Assembly (NCBI GenBank): GCA_037127315.1 | Contig: JBBBDQ010000398.1 | Coordinates: 5,625,001 to 5,689,000, forward strand | Direction: 5' to 3' | Source: Ascarosepion bandense | Taxonomy: Eukaryota; Mollusca; Cephalopoda; Sepiida; Sepiidae | Length of the DNA: 64,000 bases | Part shown: positions 53,383 through 62,676 of the stretch, in pieces | Layout: every line of letters starts with the position of its first letter | Position numbering within the stretch: position 1 is the first letter of the stretch | Translations under genes and position numbers: made by a program | Notes under the pieces: model-generated | Databases searched by the model: none | Seen by the model: the letters and a program-made list of their open reading frames with translations, nothing else | What the model was told of the DNA's origin: nothing

Positions 53383-54190
53383 AAGATACACAGATTGCCC
53401 AGTGCTGATATCAGACACAGAATGGAGACTACAAGATCTCCTACAGAAGGTAGCTAAAGAAAGTGAAAAGTAAAGATTAAACATAAACTACAAGAAAACT
53501 GAATGCATGGTCATCAGCAAAAAGAGGATGCCAAAATGCCAATTACAGGTCGAGGATACTGAAATAAAGCAGGTACAAAAATGTAAATACCTGGGAAGTT
53601 TTTTAACAGAGGAACGGAAAGTGCGACACTGAGATCCGAAGGTCTATTGGCATGGTCAATGATGCATTCAAAAGTCCGCGAAGAGTATTGAAAGACAGGA
53701 ACATTTTGTTGGAAACAAAGAAAAGAGTTCTGGATTGTTATGTGATGTTTTTCCTTCAATATGGCGACGAATGCTGGACAATCTCATCAAAGATGCATTA
53801 AAGATATGACGCAATCGAAATATTGTTCTATAGAAAAATTCTGAGGATACCATGGACCGAACATGTCAGTAACGACAATGTTTTGGAGAGGATGGAAACG
53901 AAAAGAAAACATAGATTTAACATCAAGATAAGACAGCTGAAATTTCTCGGAGATATAAAGAGGAAGCAGGGCTTGGAGAATCTGATACTCACAGGATAGA
54001 TAGAAGGAAAAAGAGACAGGGAAAAGTAACGCATGGTTTACTTGATGGACTTGAGCAAATGGATGGCAGAGTAGGGTTTTGGAGGATAAAAAGGGAAAGG
54101 CTCTTAAGCGTTACAAGTGATATAGAGATGGGAAGACCATGATTGCTTGCATCCTGAGGATACGACACATAGAAGAAGAAAATGCATTTC
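53383..54190 (+). pseudogene. RTE-like LINE reverse transcriptase fragment, longer copy
   Basis: Starts at nearly the same residue as the previous copy, but the catalytic box reads YTDC (53387-53398). It continues INYKKTECMVISKKRMPKCQ, FLQYGDECWTISSKMH, YDAIEILFYRKILRIPWTEH, METKRKHRFNIKIRQLKFLG and GLENLILTG, to the 3' end GKTMIACILRIRHIEEE. The 3' end is CACATAGAAGAAGAA. A (GATGA)n run follows at 54195-54216. Dead by the changed catalytic Asp and frameshifts. Confidence 0.85.
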
Positions 54191-55009
54191 TCAGATGAGA
54201 TGAGATGAGATGAGGTATTCTAATTATGTCACTATTTATATTCTTCGGACTATTGTCTTTATCTTTATTGACATATGTGTGAGTGGATAAAACCGTTGGT
54301 TGAAGTGATCCAGTGACCTAATCCAAAGTGTTGTGAGTTCAATAACTGGCCACAGCAGAGGTGAACAAAATTTTGGAGATTTGAGTTAAGAAAAGGAATT
54401 AACTGAAAGTGAGGTATCCAGAAAAAGGCATGAAACGTGGAACTAGAACAGTCTACCTCAGTGAACGAAATAAAGAATTCGGTTCGGAATTCTAACGAGT
54501 ACCTCCTGAAAAAGACTGGAGCGTACAATAACCAAAACCTAGTGAATATGACAATAAAAATGAGGAAAATAATCCGAATTATATGCATTTCTTATTTTAA
54601 AAGCGTCTTTTTCCAAATACCTAAACTGATGTTTTGACTCCAATGTAACAGGAGAATAATTAGCTTAATATGGCAGTAGGTAGTGTAAACTGATTCGTCA
54701 GTGTTATAAAGGAAATGTAACATTGTGATTGATGTAATATCCGAAGACCTTTTGTGATAATCCGGTCAAATCTTTACAAAATAAAGTAATATCAATGTAA
54801 TGACCGCAAGTATGTTTTCCTGATAAGCTCGAGAACACAGTAATAGAAAACTAATCGCGTTCGTGAGGAATCAGGTCAGAAAAGACGCGTTGTAAGATTC
54901 CAAGTCGGATTATTATATCTCTGAGCAATTCTTGTTCCAAATGCGATAAGCTTTTATCGCATAACCGTAATTCTGAATTGAGGCCTAACCTGTTTTAGAA
55001 GACATCAAT

Positions 55010-55540
55010 CTTCTTCTTATATGTGCTGGGTCCGTTACAGAGGCTGGAGAGAACTGCCCTCCACATCTTCCTGTGCCTTGTGGCTCTTCCTCTGCCTTGT
55101 GGCTCTTAATAATTTTTTTCTTATTTCTCCCAGACCCTGTTCAAAAATTCATTTACTCAAGCTTAACAAAAACGTTTCACGCTGCTTTCCTCTGTCCATT
55201 CCTCAATATATTCAGAAAGTATCAGGTTTATCAAGCACTCAATTCTCATCTAGGGCCTTAGAAATTTTAACTTCTTCTTCTTAATGTTAAGAATGTTTCC
55301 TTCTTTAACTATTTTCTCCAAAACCGCATCGTGGCTCACAGGTTCGGCCATTGATATGCTCAGTATCTTTCTGCAGAACTTCCTTTCTAATGCTTTAAGT
55401 TTCTTTTACATATCTGATCCGATTGTCTAGCATTCGTTGGTATACACGATGAAAGATATCACGTAACAGTTCAGTACTCTTTTCTTTGTTTCTAATTAAA
55501 TTTTCTTAATACTCTGCTAGTTTTTGAGTGCATCTTTCGC
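55010..55540 (-). pseudogene. RTE-like LINE reverse transcriptase C-terminus, minus strand
   Basis: On the minus strand it reads, in pieces, KDALKN-type helix, LETKKRVLNCYVIS-type, VYTNECWTIGSDM-type, LEFLNILRN and REYIEEWTEESSVK. The order is the same as in the 58.5-kb copy. The 3' end near 55015 is again the CACATATAAGAAGAAG form. Strongly decayed. Confidence 0.65.
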
Positions 55541-55559
55541 CATCAATCACTCAAGATGA

Positions 55560-56320
55560 TAAAAACTCCATCACATTGTCGTACTTAACTTGGATACAAA
55601 AAGGTTTAATCATACTGCCACAATTCTCAACTTTCAAATTATTTTGGTAAATAAGAACCAAACCAAATGATAATTTATCCGTCTCAGCGTTGTGCTAATC
55701 TCGAATAACTTTAGCTTTAATCTCACGACCTTAATTTTCAATTGGACTGTCACTAATTCTGTTATATTTAAACCACCTGAAATTATAATATATCCATGTA
55801 GTGTCATGTTGATCCTGAATACAATTAGACAAGATCAAAGTATAACAATTCTCAATTGAGCCACAAATTCTTTTGGTGAAGAAAAAAACCTATCAAAATG
55901 AAAATGTATTAGTGTCGTCCTGATATCGAATACGATAAGACTTGATGGTATTATGATAATTCTGAATCAATCCACAAGTTTTTTTTTGTAAATAGAAAAC
56001 TATACAAATACAAACGGATCAGTACCGCACTGATCCTGAATACGATAAGACTTGATCACTATATGACAATCATCAATTGAGTAACCACTTATTTGGTAAA
56101 AAAACTATTCAAAAATAATGTATCAGTGTAGTGCTTATTTCGAATACAATAAGACTTGATCGCAGTATGACAATTATCAATTGAGCAACCACATCTTTGG
56201 TAAATAAAAACTTAACCAAATGATAATATATTAGTGCCGTGCTGATCCCGAATACGATAGGGTATACGACGATTTTTAAACTGAGCCGAAATCTCTTTTG
56301 TTTAACGTAAATCGGTACAA
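55560..56320 (+). repeat. Diverged tandem repeat, about 108-bp period, six or more units
   Basis: The string GTGCTGATCCCGAATACGATAA, or a variant, occurs at about 55690, 55801, 55912, 56023, 56126 and 56234. Each is followed by GACTTGATC, CAATTCTCAATTGAGCCAC, TTTGGTAAATAAAAAC and ATGATAATGTATTAGT. Units differ by 15-30 percent, so this is an old array. No coding potential. Confidence 0.8.
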
Positions 56321-57103
56321 TTAGATGCCCGGTCTGTAAATACTCCAGTGAAGTTCAACGTCACAAACCTCGCAAATCGCTTTTCAAAATGGGTTTACCC
56401 ACAACCAACGCGCTACGGTGCACAATATTTAGGATTTTGTCATTTATTCAAAAAAGCTTAAACCATTTTTTATCAAAGGACGAAAACATTCAGTGAGTAT
56501 TAAAATCATTTCAATATGAAACTGGTCCGCAAGAATTACTGGATACCTGTAGCATTTAAAATCTACAAAATTGATATCCATAAACCAAAAATGATTTTCA
56601 AAACCGGACATACTTCTCAAATGACAACCACAAAGTTAATCACGCCTGCTTTCTCTCTAACGCGTACATTAAGTGTTTCTCTTAATCTAACCCCAACACA
56701 CCTACGCTAGGTTTACACTCAAATGGACATTATGAAATATATGCAGGTCGGAATATTGATGTGATAGGACGTAGTTAAGAGCTTCAAGTGGGTGGAGGTT
56801 ACGAAAAGTTAGAAAAGAAAACATGATATTAACGTACAAACAACCACCGCCATCGTCGCCATGTTGTTTTTGTGAAGACTCAAGTATTTTTTCTTTCTGA
56901 ACATTCTCAAACGATATGTCACATAAATTTCGTTAATCTCGCGCGAACATAATTTATATTCCTTGCCAACACTTTCGTAAACGTCGTTTATATTTGCCGT
57001 TAAAATTACTTTAACAAATCAATATAGAAATATTAATAGAAATATTCAGATTTAACATTAGGCAGATGGAGAGATTTAATGTAAGCGTATCACATAACTC
57101 TGT
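56321..57103. other. No recognised feature
   Basis: AT-rich with a short ATG frame (56516-56710) that matches nothing I know. No repeat seen elsewhere in the window. Confidence 0.3.
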
Positions 57104-57105
57104 CA

Positions 57106-57158
<53 letters not shown>

Positions 57159-57257
57159 GCCTTTTCGTATTTATCAATCTTTGACCATTTAATTCCTCAT
57201 ATCTCTCTCTGAGAAAATATGATATTTTTCCATCTGTTAACGCTTAATATGAGTTCG

Positions 57258-57313
<56 letters not shown>

Positions 57314-57326
57314 AGCCTTCCGTTCA

Positions 57327-57376
<50 letters not shown>

Positions 57377-57388
57377 AGCCTCGTTCTA

Positions 57389-57438
<50 letters not shown>

Positions 57439-57445
57439 AGCCTGT

Positions 57446-57492
<47 letters not shown>

Positions 57493-57511
57493 GTCTATCT
57501 TAGCCTGTTCA

Positions 57512-57561
<50 letters not shown>

Positions 57562-57572
57562 AGCCTGTTCTA

Positions 57573-57618
<46 letters not shown>

Positions 57619-57629
57619 AGCCTGTCTAC

Positions 57630-57686
<57 letters not shown>

Positions 57687-57696
57687 AGCCTGTTCA

Positions 57697-57746
<50 letters not shown>

Positions 57747-57756
57747 AGCCTGTTCA

Positions 57757-57823
<67 letters not shown>

Positions 57824-57860
57824 GTGTGTGTGTGTGTGTGTGTGCGTGTGCGTGTGTTTG
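57104..57860. repeat. (TCTA)n field with recurring spacers, ending in (GT)n
   Basis: About ten blocks of (TCTA)8-20 separated by a conserved spacer TTAGCCTGTTCATATC (variants CTTCCG, CTACA, CGTTCTA). The composite unit is about 60-80 bp and varies with the number of tetranucleotides. A (GT)n run begins at 57823. Frames read YLSIYLSI and are not genes. Confidence 0.95.
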
Positions 57861-57869
57861 TATTAAATG

Positions 57870-58110
57870 TATATTCAGATATAGAATCCAAATGAATAAC
57901 AACGAAGAGAATAATTGCAATGTTCAAAACATTCATTTAAAAAGTACTCAATATAAGAATAGAGCAATGAGTATTTGTTATTAATTATTACGTTAGAATA
58001 TGGCCAGACTAAAAACTACTAAAAACTGTACATTTTGTTTCGGCATTGAAAGAACAACGTTTCATCAGGTAGTTAATAATGATGTTAATAAACGTTTTAT
58101 TTTCAAAAAC
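57870..58110 (+). repeat. Dispersed repeat F copy
   Basis: TCCAAATGAATAACAACGAAG, GTTCAAAACATTCATTTAAA and CTCAATATAAGAATAGAG match 27.07-27.16 kb. On the minus strand at 58080-58040 lies CTGATGAAACGTTGTTCTTT, CAATGCCGAAACAAAATG. Confidence 0.55.
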
Positions 58111-58462
58111 TTAAGATCAACACTTCCCTTCTAATTTTGGAATTTTTTTTTCTTATGACGTAAAAAGATATTAAACAAGGAAAAGAAAGAGAAAATAAGA
58201 GATCAGGAATTAAGCTGAGAAATCAAGAAAAGGAGAAGAAAGAGGAAAAGGAAAGTAACAGACGAAACAGAAACTGAATTTCATTTTCTTTTTCACTTTC
58301 TAATTCTTCTGTATCTTTACTTTACCTCTTTCTTTAGCTTTTCTTTATAAAAGTACAATTCTTTTTTTTTTAAGAAACGCCAAAAGATTTGAATTCAAAC
58401 ACTGCAACTGATGCCAAATTCTTTCTGCAATTGATTTACTGCCAAAATTTAAAATTTATTTC

Positions 58463-59140
58463 CCTTCTTCTTCTATGTGCCCTGTCCCTTCAGGACGTAG
58501 TCGATCATCGCCTTCCACTTTTCCCTAACCCTGGTAGCTCTGAGCACGCCTTCTCCTGTTACGTTGTGCCATCCTCGTTCTGTCATCCACCTGATTAGAT
58601 CTTTCAAATATGTTATCCGTTGCATTCCCCTTTCTATTTTCCCTCTATCTGGCCTGTTAGTATCACATTCTCCAGGCCCTTCTCCCTCATTGCTTGTCCC
58701 AGAAACGTCAGCTGTCTCTTCCTGATGCTCAGTATTAATTTCCTTTTTGTTTCCATAATTTCCAAGACCTCACCATTGCTCACATGCATGAGATTAGCAG
58801 CATCCTTCTTTTAGAACCATATTTCAGTTGCTTCAAGTTTTTCCTTCATCTTTGATGGAATTGTCCAGCACTCGCTACCATATTGAAGGACGGACACCAC
58901 GTAGTAATCCAGTACTATCTTCCTAGTTTCTAGCGAAATTGTCCTCTTTCTTAATACCTTACTCAACTTCTGGAATGCTTCCTTCGCCATGCCAATTCGC
59001 CTTCGGATCTCGGTGTCGGACTTTCCGTCTTCTGTTATAACGCTTCCCATGTATTTAAATTTTTGTACCTGCTTGATTCTGGTATCCCCGACCTGTATTT
59101 GGCATTTTGGGCTGCCCTTTTTACTGATGACCATTCATTT
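58463..59140 (-). pseudogene. RTE-like LINE reverse transcriptase C-terminus, best-preserved copy
   Basis: Open frame 59134-58811 (minus) reads MVISKKGSPKCQIQVGDTRI, QKFKYMGSVITEDGKSDTEI, RRRIGMAKEAFQKLSKVLRK, TISLETRKIVLDYYVVSVLQ, YGSECWTIPSKMKEKLEATE and IWF. After a gap it continues TKRKLILSIRKRQLTFLGQA-type and GLENVILTGQIEGKIERGM, to DYVLKGQGT, with 3' end CACATAGAAGAAGAAG at 58470. The catalytic box is just beyond the truncation. It is the reference for the other five copies in the window. Confidence 0.85.
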
Positions 59141-59276
59141 TCTTTTAAGAACATTTAAGTTATTAACAATAAAGTTAATTAAATTGAAAATAGAAGTCCA
59201 TCCCTACCGTGGCGGATGACCGAAGACACTGACAAAATAATGGCGTTGTGAAAGAACTGGATTCATTTCTGAAAAG

Positions 59277-59277
<1 letters not shown>

Positions 59278-59322
<45 letters not shown>

Positions 59323-59400
59323 TCGCCTGAAAACACCACTCATGGTAGAAACCTATGTAGCGAAATAACTCGTTTAAAAATGGAATATATATATATATAT
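59278..59400 (-). repeat. Solo Penelope-like terminus between (TA)n runs
   Basis: Bases 59317-59384 (TTAAAAATCGCCTGAAAACA, CCACTCATGGTAGAAACC, GCGAAATAACTCGTTTAAAA) match the outer 70 bp of the 17.8-kb Penelope-like terminus. TA runs flank both sides (59278-59316, 59385-59400). It is either a severely 5'-truncated insertion or a solo terminus. Confidence 0.75.
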
Positions 59401-59594
59401 AAAGAAATAGGGCAATCTGTTAATAATTGATGTTTATCTCGTTCCGTACATTTTTATGTATATTTGTCCATCTTATATTTTTCTGTCAATTTGTTCCTTT
59501 CCTTCACATCTCTCTCTTCCTCTCTTCTTATCTCTGTCTGCTCATTATCTGTCTACCGATATTAGATTACTGTCTGTCTGTATATTACTATCTA

Positions 59595-59653
<59 letters not shown>
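59595..59653. repeat. (CT)n(TA)n microsatellite
   Basis: CT 59596-59612 followed by TA to 59653. Confidence 0.95.
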
Positions 59654-59656
<3 letters not shown>

Positions 59657-60187
59657 TAGAATAAAAACAAGTAGAAAAATGCCTTTAATCAGACATTTCA
59701 CTTTAACAAGCTTATTCAGAGATTATTTAGCGACTAATGGTTTAAAAATCTAAGCTACAGTCTGTTAATTGAGATATAATTTCATTGGTCAGATACGTGT
59801 CACGTGTGATAAACAATGAATGAATATTAAATGTAAAAAAAACTGTGTCTGTTTAAATGTGTGCTAACGCGTAATAAAGGCATAAGTGTTTATTATAAAT
59901 GTAAGTTTATGATAGCGAAAATAATGCCTGTGAAGCATATTTAAACTATAACCGATTGTGTATGCATTTGCACACGCACTTTAACAGTCACAAGGTTTTC
60001 TTTTACATTTAATGTTTATCCATTTCTTTATCTCACGTGACACGTATCTGACCAATGAAACTATACCTCAATCACCACACTGTCTCTTAGATTTTTAAAT
60101 TATTCGTCTTTGATTAATCTTTGAAGAAGCTTGTTACAATGAAACACGTTAGATTAAAAACACTTTTTCCTACTCGTTTTTTTACTT
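59654..60187. repeat. Fold-back element, arms of about 190 bp
   Basis: GAGTAGAATAAAAACAAGTAG, AACAAGCTTATTCAGAGATT, TTCATTGGTCAGATACGTGT and CACGTGTGATAAACAATGAA on the left mirror the right-arm strings ATGTTTATCCATTTC, CACGTGACACGTATCTGACC, AATGAAACTATACC and GAAGAAGCTTGTTACAATGA. The centre (59850-59990) is unique. End sequences resemble Penelope-type termini (TTTGAAGAAGCTTG, ATGAAACACG), so inverted pseudo-LTRs are one explanation. Confidence 0.8.
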
Positions 60188-60197
60188 TTTCTATTCG

Positions 60198-60235
60198 TCT
60201 TGTCGGATTCCGATCCATATATTCAACACATTCTC

Positions 60236-60290
<55 letters not shown>

Positions 60291-60485
60291 AGAGAGAATA
60301 TAGTTATGAACAGAACGCAATAGATAGAGATTTACCCCTATCTCTGCTTGTCTGTTCATCAGTCCCTGTTTATCAATTGCGTTCTATATATATATATATA
60401 TAATTTTACCCCTATCTCTGCTTGTCTGTTCATCAGTCCCTGTCTATCAATTGCGTTCTGTTCATAACTATTTCTCTCTGTTTAT
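60198..60485. repeat. Fold-back and direct repeats around (TA)n
   Basis: GTCGGATTCCGATCCATATATT at the left also occurs at 25.88 kb. TA run 60238-60286. AAACAGAGAGAATATAGTTA, TGAACAGAACGCAAT on the left mirrors ATTGCGTTCTGTTCATAACT, ATTTCTCTCTGTTTA at 60450-60485. TTACCCCTATCTCTGCTTGT, CTGTTCATCAGTCCCTG is duplicated at 60332 and 60408. Confidence 0.8.
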
Positions 60486-60635
60486 ATTTACCGAATTCCG
60501 CGTTCATATCTATTAATCTATATGTAAATATAATGCCATTATCTCCATTTTTTATCTGCCTACCCGATGCATATTGATGAGTTACTTGCACATTAATCGA
60601 GTGAAGTGAATGCGCATTTTTATGGCAGCGTTTGA

Positions 60636-62676
60636 CATTTTAGATCCTGCCGTCCTCCAGTTGAACAGAACCTTTCTTCGTTGGATTGTTCGTCATCAAT
60701 TGGGAAGATATATTATTTGTGGAACAATCACGGCTATACTTGCTTTTTGTTTTTGTTTTTGTTTTTCTTTCTTGTTTTATTTATCGTCAGTGTTCAAAAC
60801 TGGAACCCACAGCAACCGGTCTTTATTAAGTTGGTCTATAAGTAATTTGCTTGTTTGGAGAACCAATTGGAAATGTACGAACTCATCTACGAATTCGGCA
60901 TTTTAGACCCTGCCGTCCTCCAATTGGACAGAACTTTCCCGTTGGATTGTTCGTCATCAATTGGGAAGATATATTATTTGTGGAACAATCACGGCTATAC
61001 TTGCTTTTTGTTTTTGTTTTTGTTTTTCTTTCTTGTTTTATTTATCGTCAGTGTTCAAAACTGGAACCCACAGCAACCGGTCTTTATTAAGTTGGTCTAT
61101 AAGTAATTTGCTGTTTGGAGAACCAATTGGAAATGTACGAACTCATCTACGAATTCGGCATTTTAGACCCTGCCGTCCTCCAATTGGACAGAACTTTCCC
61201 GTTGGCTTGTTCGTCATCAATTGGGAAGATATATTATTTGTGGAACAATCACGTCTATGCTTGCTTTTTGTTTTTGTTTTTGTTTTTCTTTCTTGTTTTA
61301 TTTATCGTCAGTGTTCAAAACTGGAACCCACAGCAACCGGTCTTTATTAAGTTGGTCTATAAGTAATTTGCTGTTTGGAGAACCAATTGGAAATGTACGA
61401 ACTCATCTACGAATTCGGCATTTTAGACCCTGCCGTCCTCCAATTGGACAGAACTTTCTCGTTGGATTGTTCGTCATCAATTGGGAAGATATATTATTTG
61501 TGGAACAATCACGTCTATGCTTGCTTTTTGTTTTTGTTTTTGTTTTTCTTTCTTGTTTTATTTATCGTCAGTGTTCAAAACTGGAACCCACAGCAACCGG
61601 TCTTTATTAAGTTGGTCTATAAGTAATTTGCTGTTTGGAGAACCAATTGGAAATGTACGAACTCATCTACGAATTCGGCATTTTAGACCCTGCCGTCCTC
61701 CAATTGGACAGAACTTTCTCGTTGGATTGTTCGTCATCAATTGGGAAGATATATTATTTGTGGAACAATCACGGCTATACTTGCTTTTTGTTTTTGTTTT
61801 TGTTTTTCTTTCTTGTTTTATTTATCGTCAGTGTTCAAAACTGGAACCCACAGCAACCGGTCTTTATTAAGTTGGTCTATAAGTAATTTGCTGTTTGGAG
61901 AACCAATTGGAAATGTACGAACTCATCTACGAATTCGGCATTTTAGACCCTGCCGTCCTCCAATTGGACAGAACTTTCCCGTTGGATTGTTCGTCATCAA
62001 TTGGGAAGATATATTATTTGTGGAACAATCACGGCTATACTTGCTTTTTGTTTTTGTTTTTGTTTTTCTTTCTTGTTTTATTTATCGTCAGTGTTCAAAA
62101 CTGGAACCCACAGCAATCGGTCTTTATTAAGTTGGTCTATAAGTAATTTGCTGTTTGGAGAACCAATTGGAAATGTACGAACGCATCTACGAATTTGGCA
62201 TTTTAGACCCTGCCGTCCTCCAATTGGACAGAATTTTCCCGTTGGATTGTTCATCATCCATTGGTAACAATCACGACTATACTTGCTTATTGTTTTTGTT
62301 TTTTGTTTTTTATCGGAAGTGTTCAAAACTGGAACCCACAGCAACCGGTCTTTTTTAAGCTGGTCTATAAGTAATTTGTTGTTTGGAGAACCAAATCTAA
62401 ATGTAGGAACTCATCTACGAATTTGGCATTTTAGATCCTGCCGTCCTCCAGTTCGACCGAACTTTTCCGTTGGCTTGTTTATCATCAATTGGGAAGATAT
62501 ATTATATGTGGAACGATCACGACTATACTTGTTTTGTTTTTTTTGTTGTGTTTTTTGTTTTTTATTCGGAAGTGTTCAAAATTGGAACCCACAGCAACCG
62601 CTCTTTATTAGGTTGGTCTATAATTAATTTCCTGTTTGGAGAACCAATTGCAAATGTACGATTTCATCTACGAATA
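60636..62676 (+). repeat. 260-bp tandem array, eight units
   Basis: The landmark TAGAYCCTGCCGTCCTCCA begins at 60641, 60904, 61164, 61424, 61684, 61944, 62204 and 62432. Five successive steps are exactly 260 bp, the first is 263 and the seventh 228. Inner units differ at only a few sites, while the first and last are clearly more diverged. Each unit contains a (TTTTTG)n patch. Because 260 is not a multiple of three, the 83- and 129-codon frames recur in rotating phases and end at stops in every unit. I do not regard them as genes. The array is flanked by unrelated sequence on both sides. Confidence 0.95.

Noticed and set aside
57219..57440. YLSIYLSI open frame
   Set aside because: Translation of (TCTA)n.
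60610..62627. Series of 83- and 129-codon frames with membrane-like segments (FLFLFLFFFLVLFI)
   Set aside because: They are one 260-bp satellite unit translated in rotating phases. The hydrophobic part is a (TTTTTG)n patch and each unit brings its own stop.
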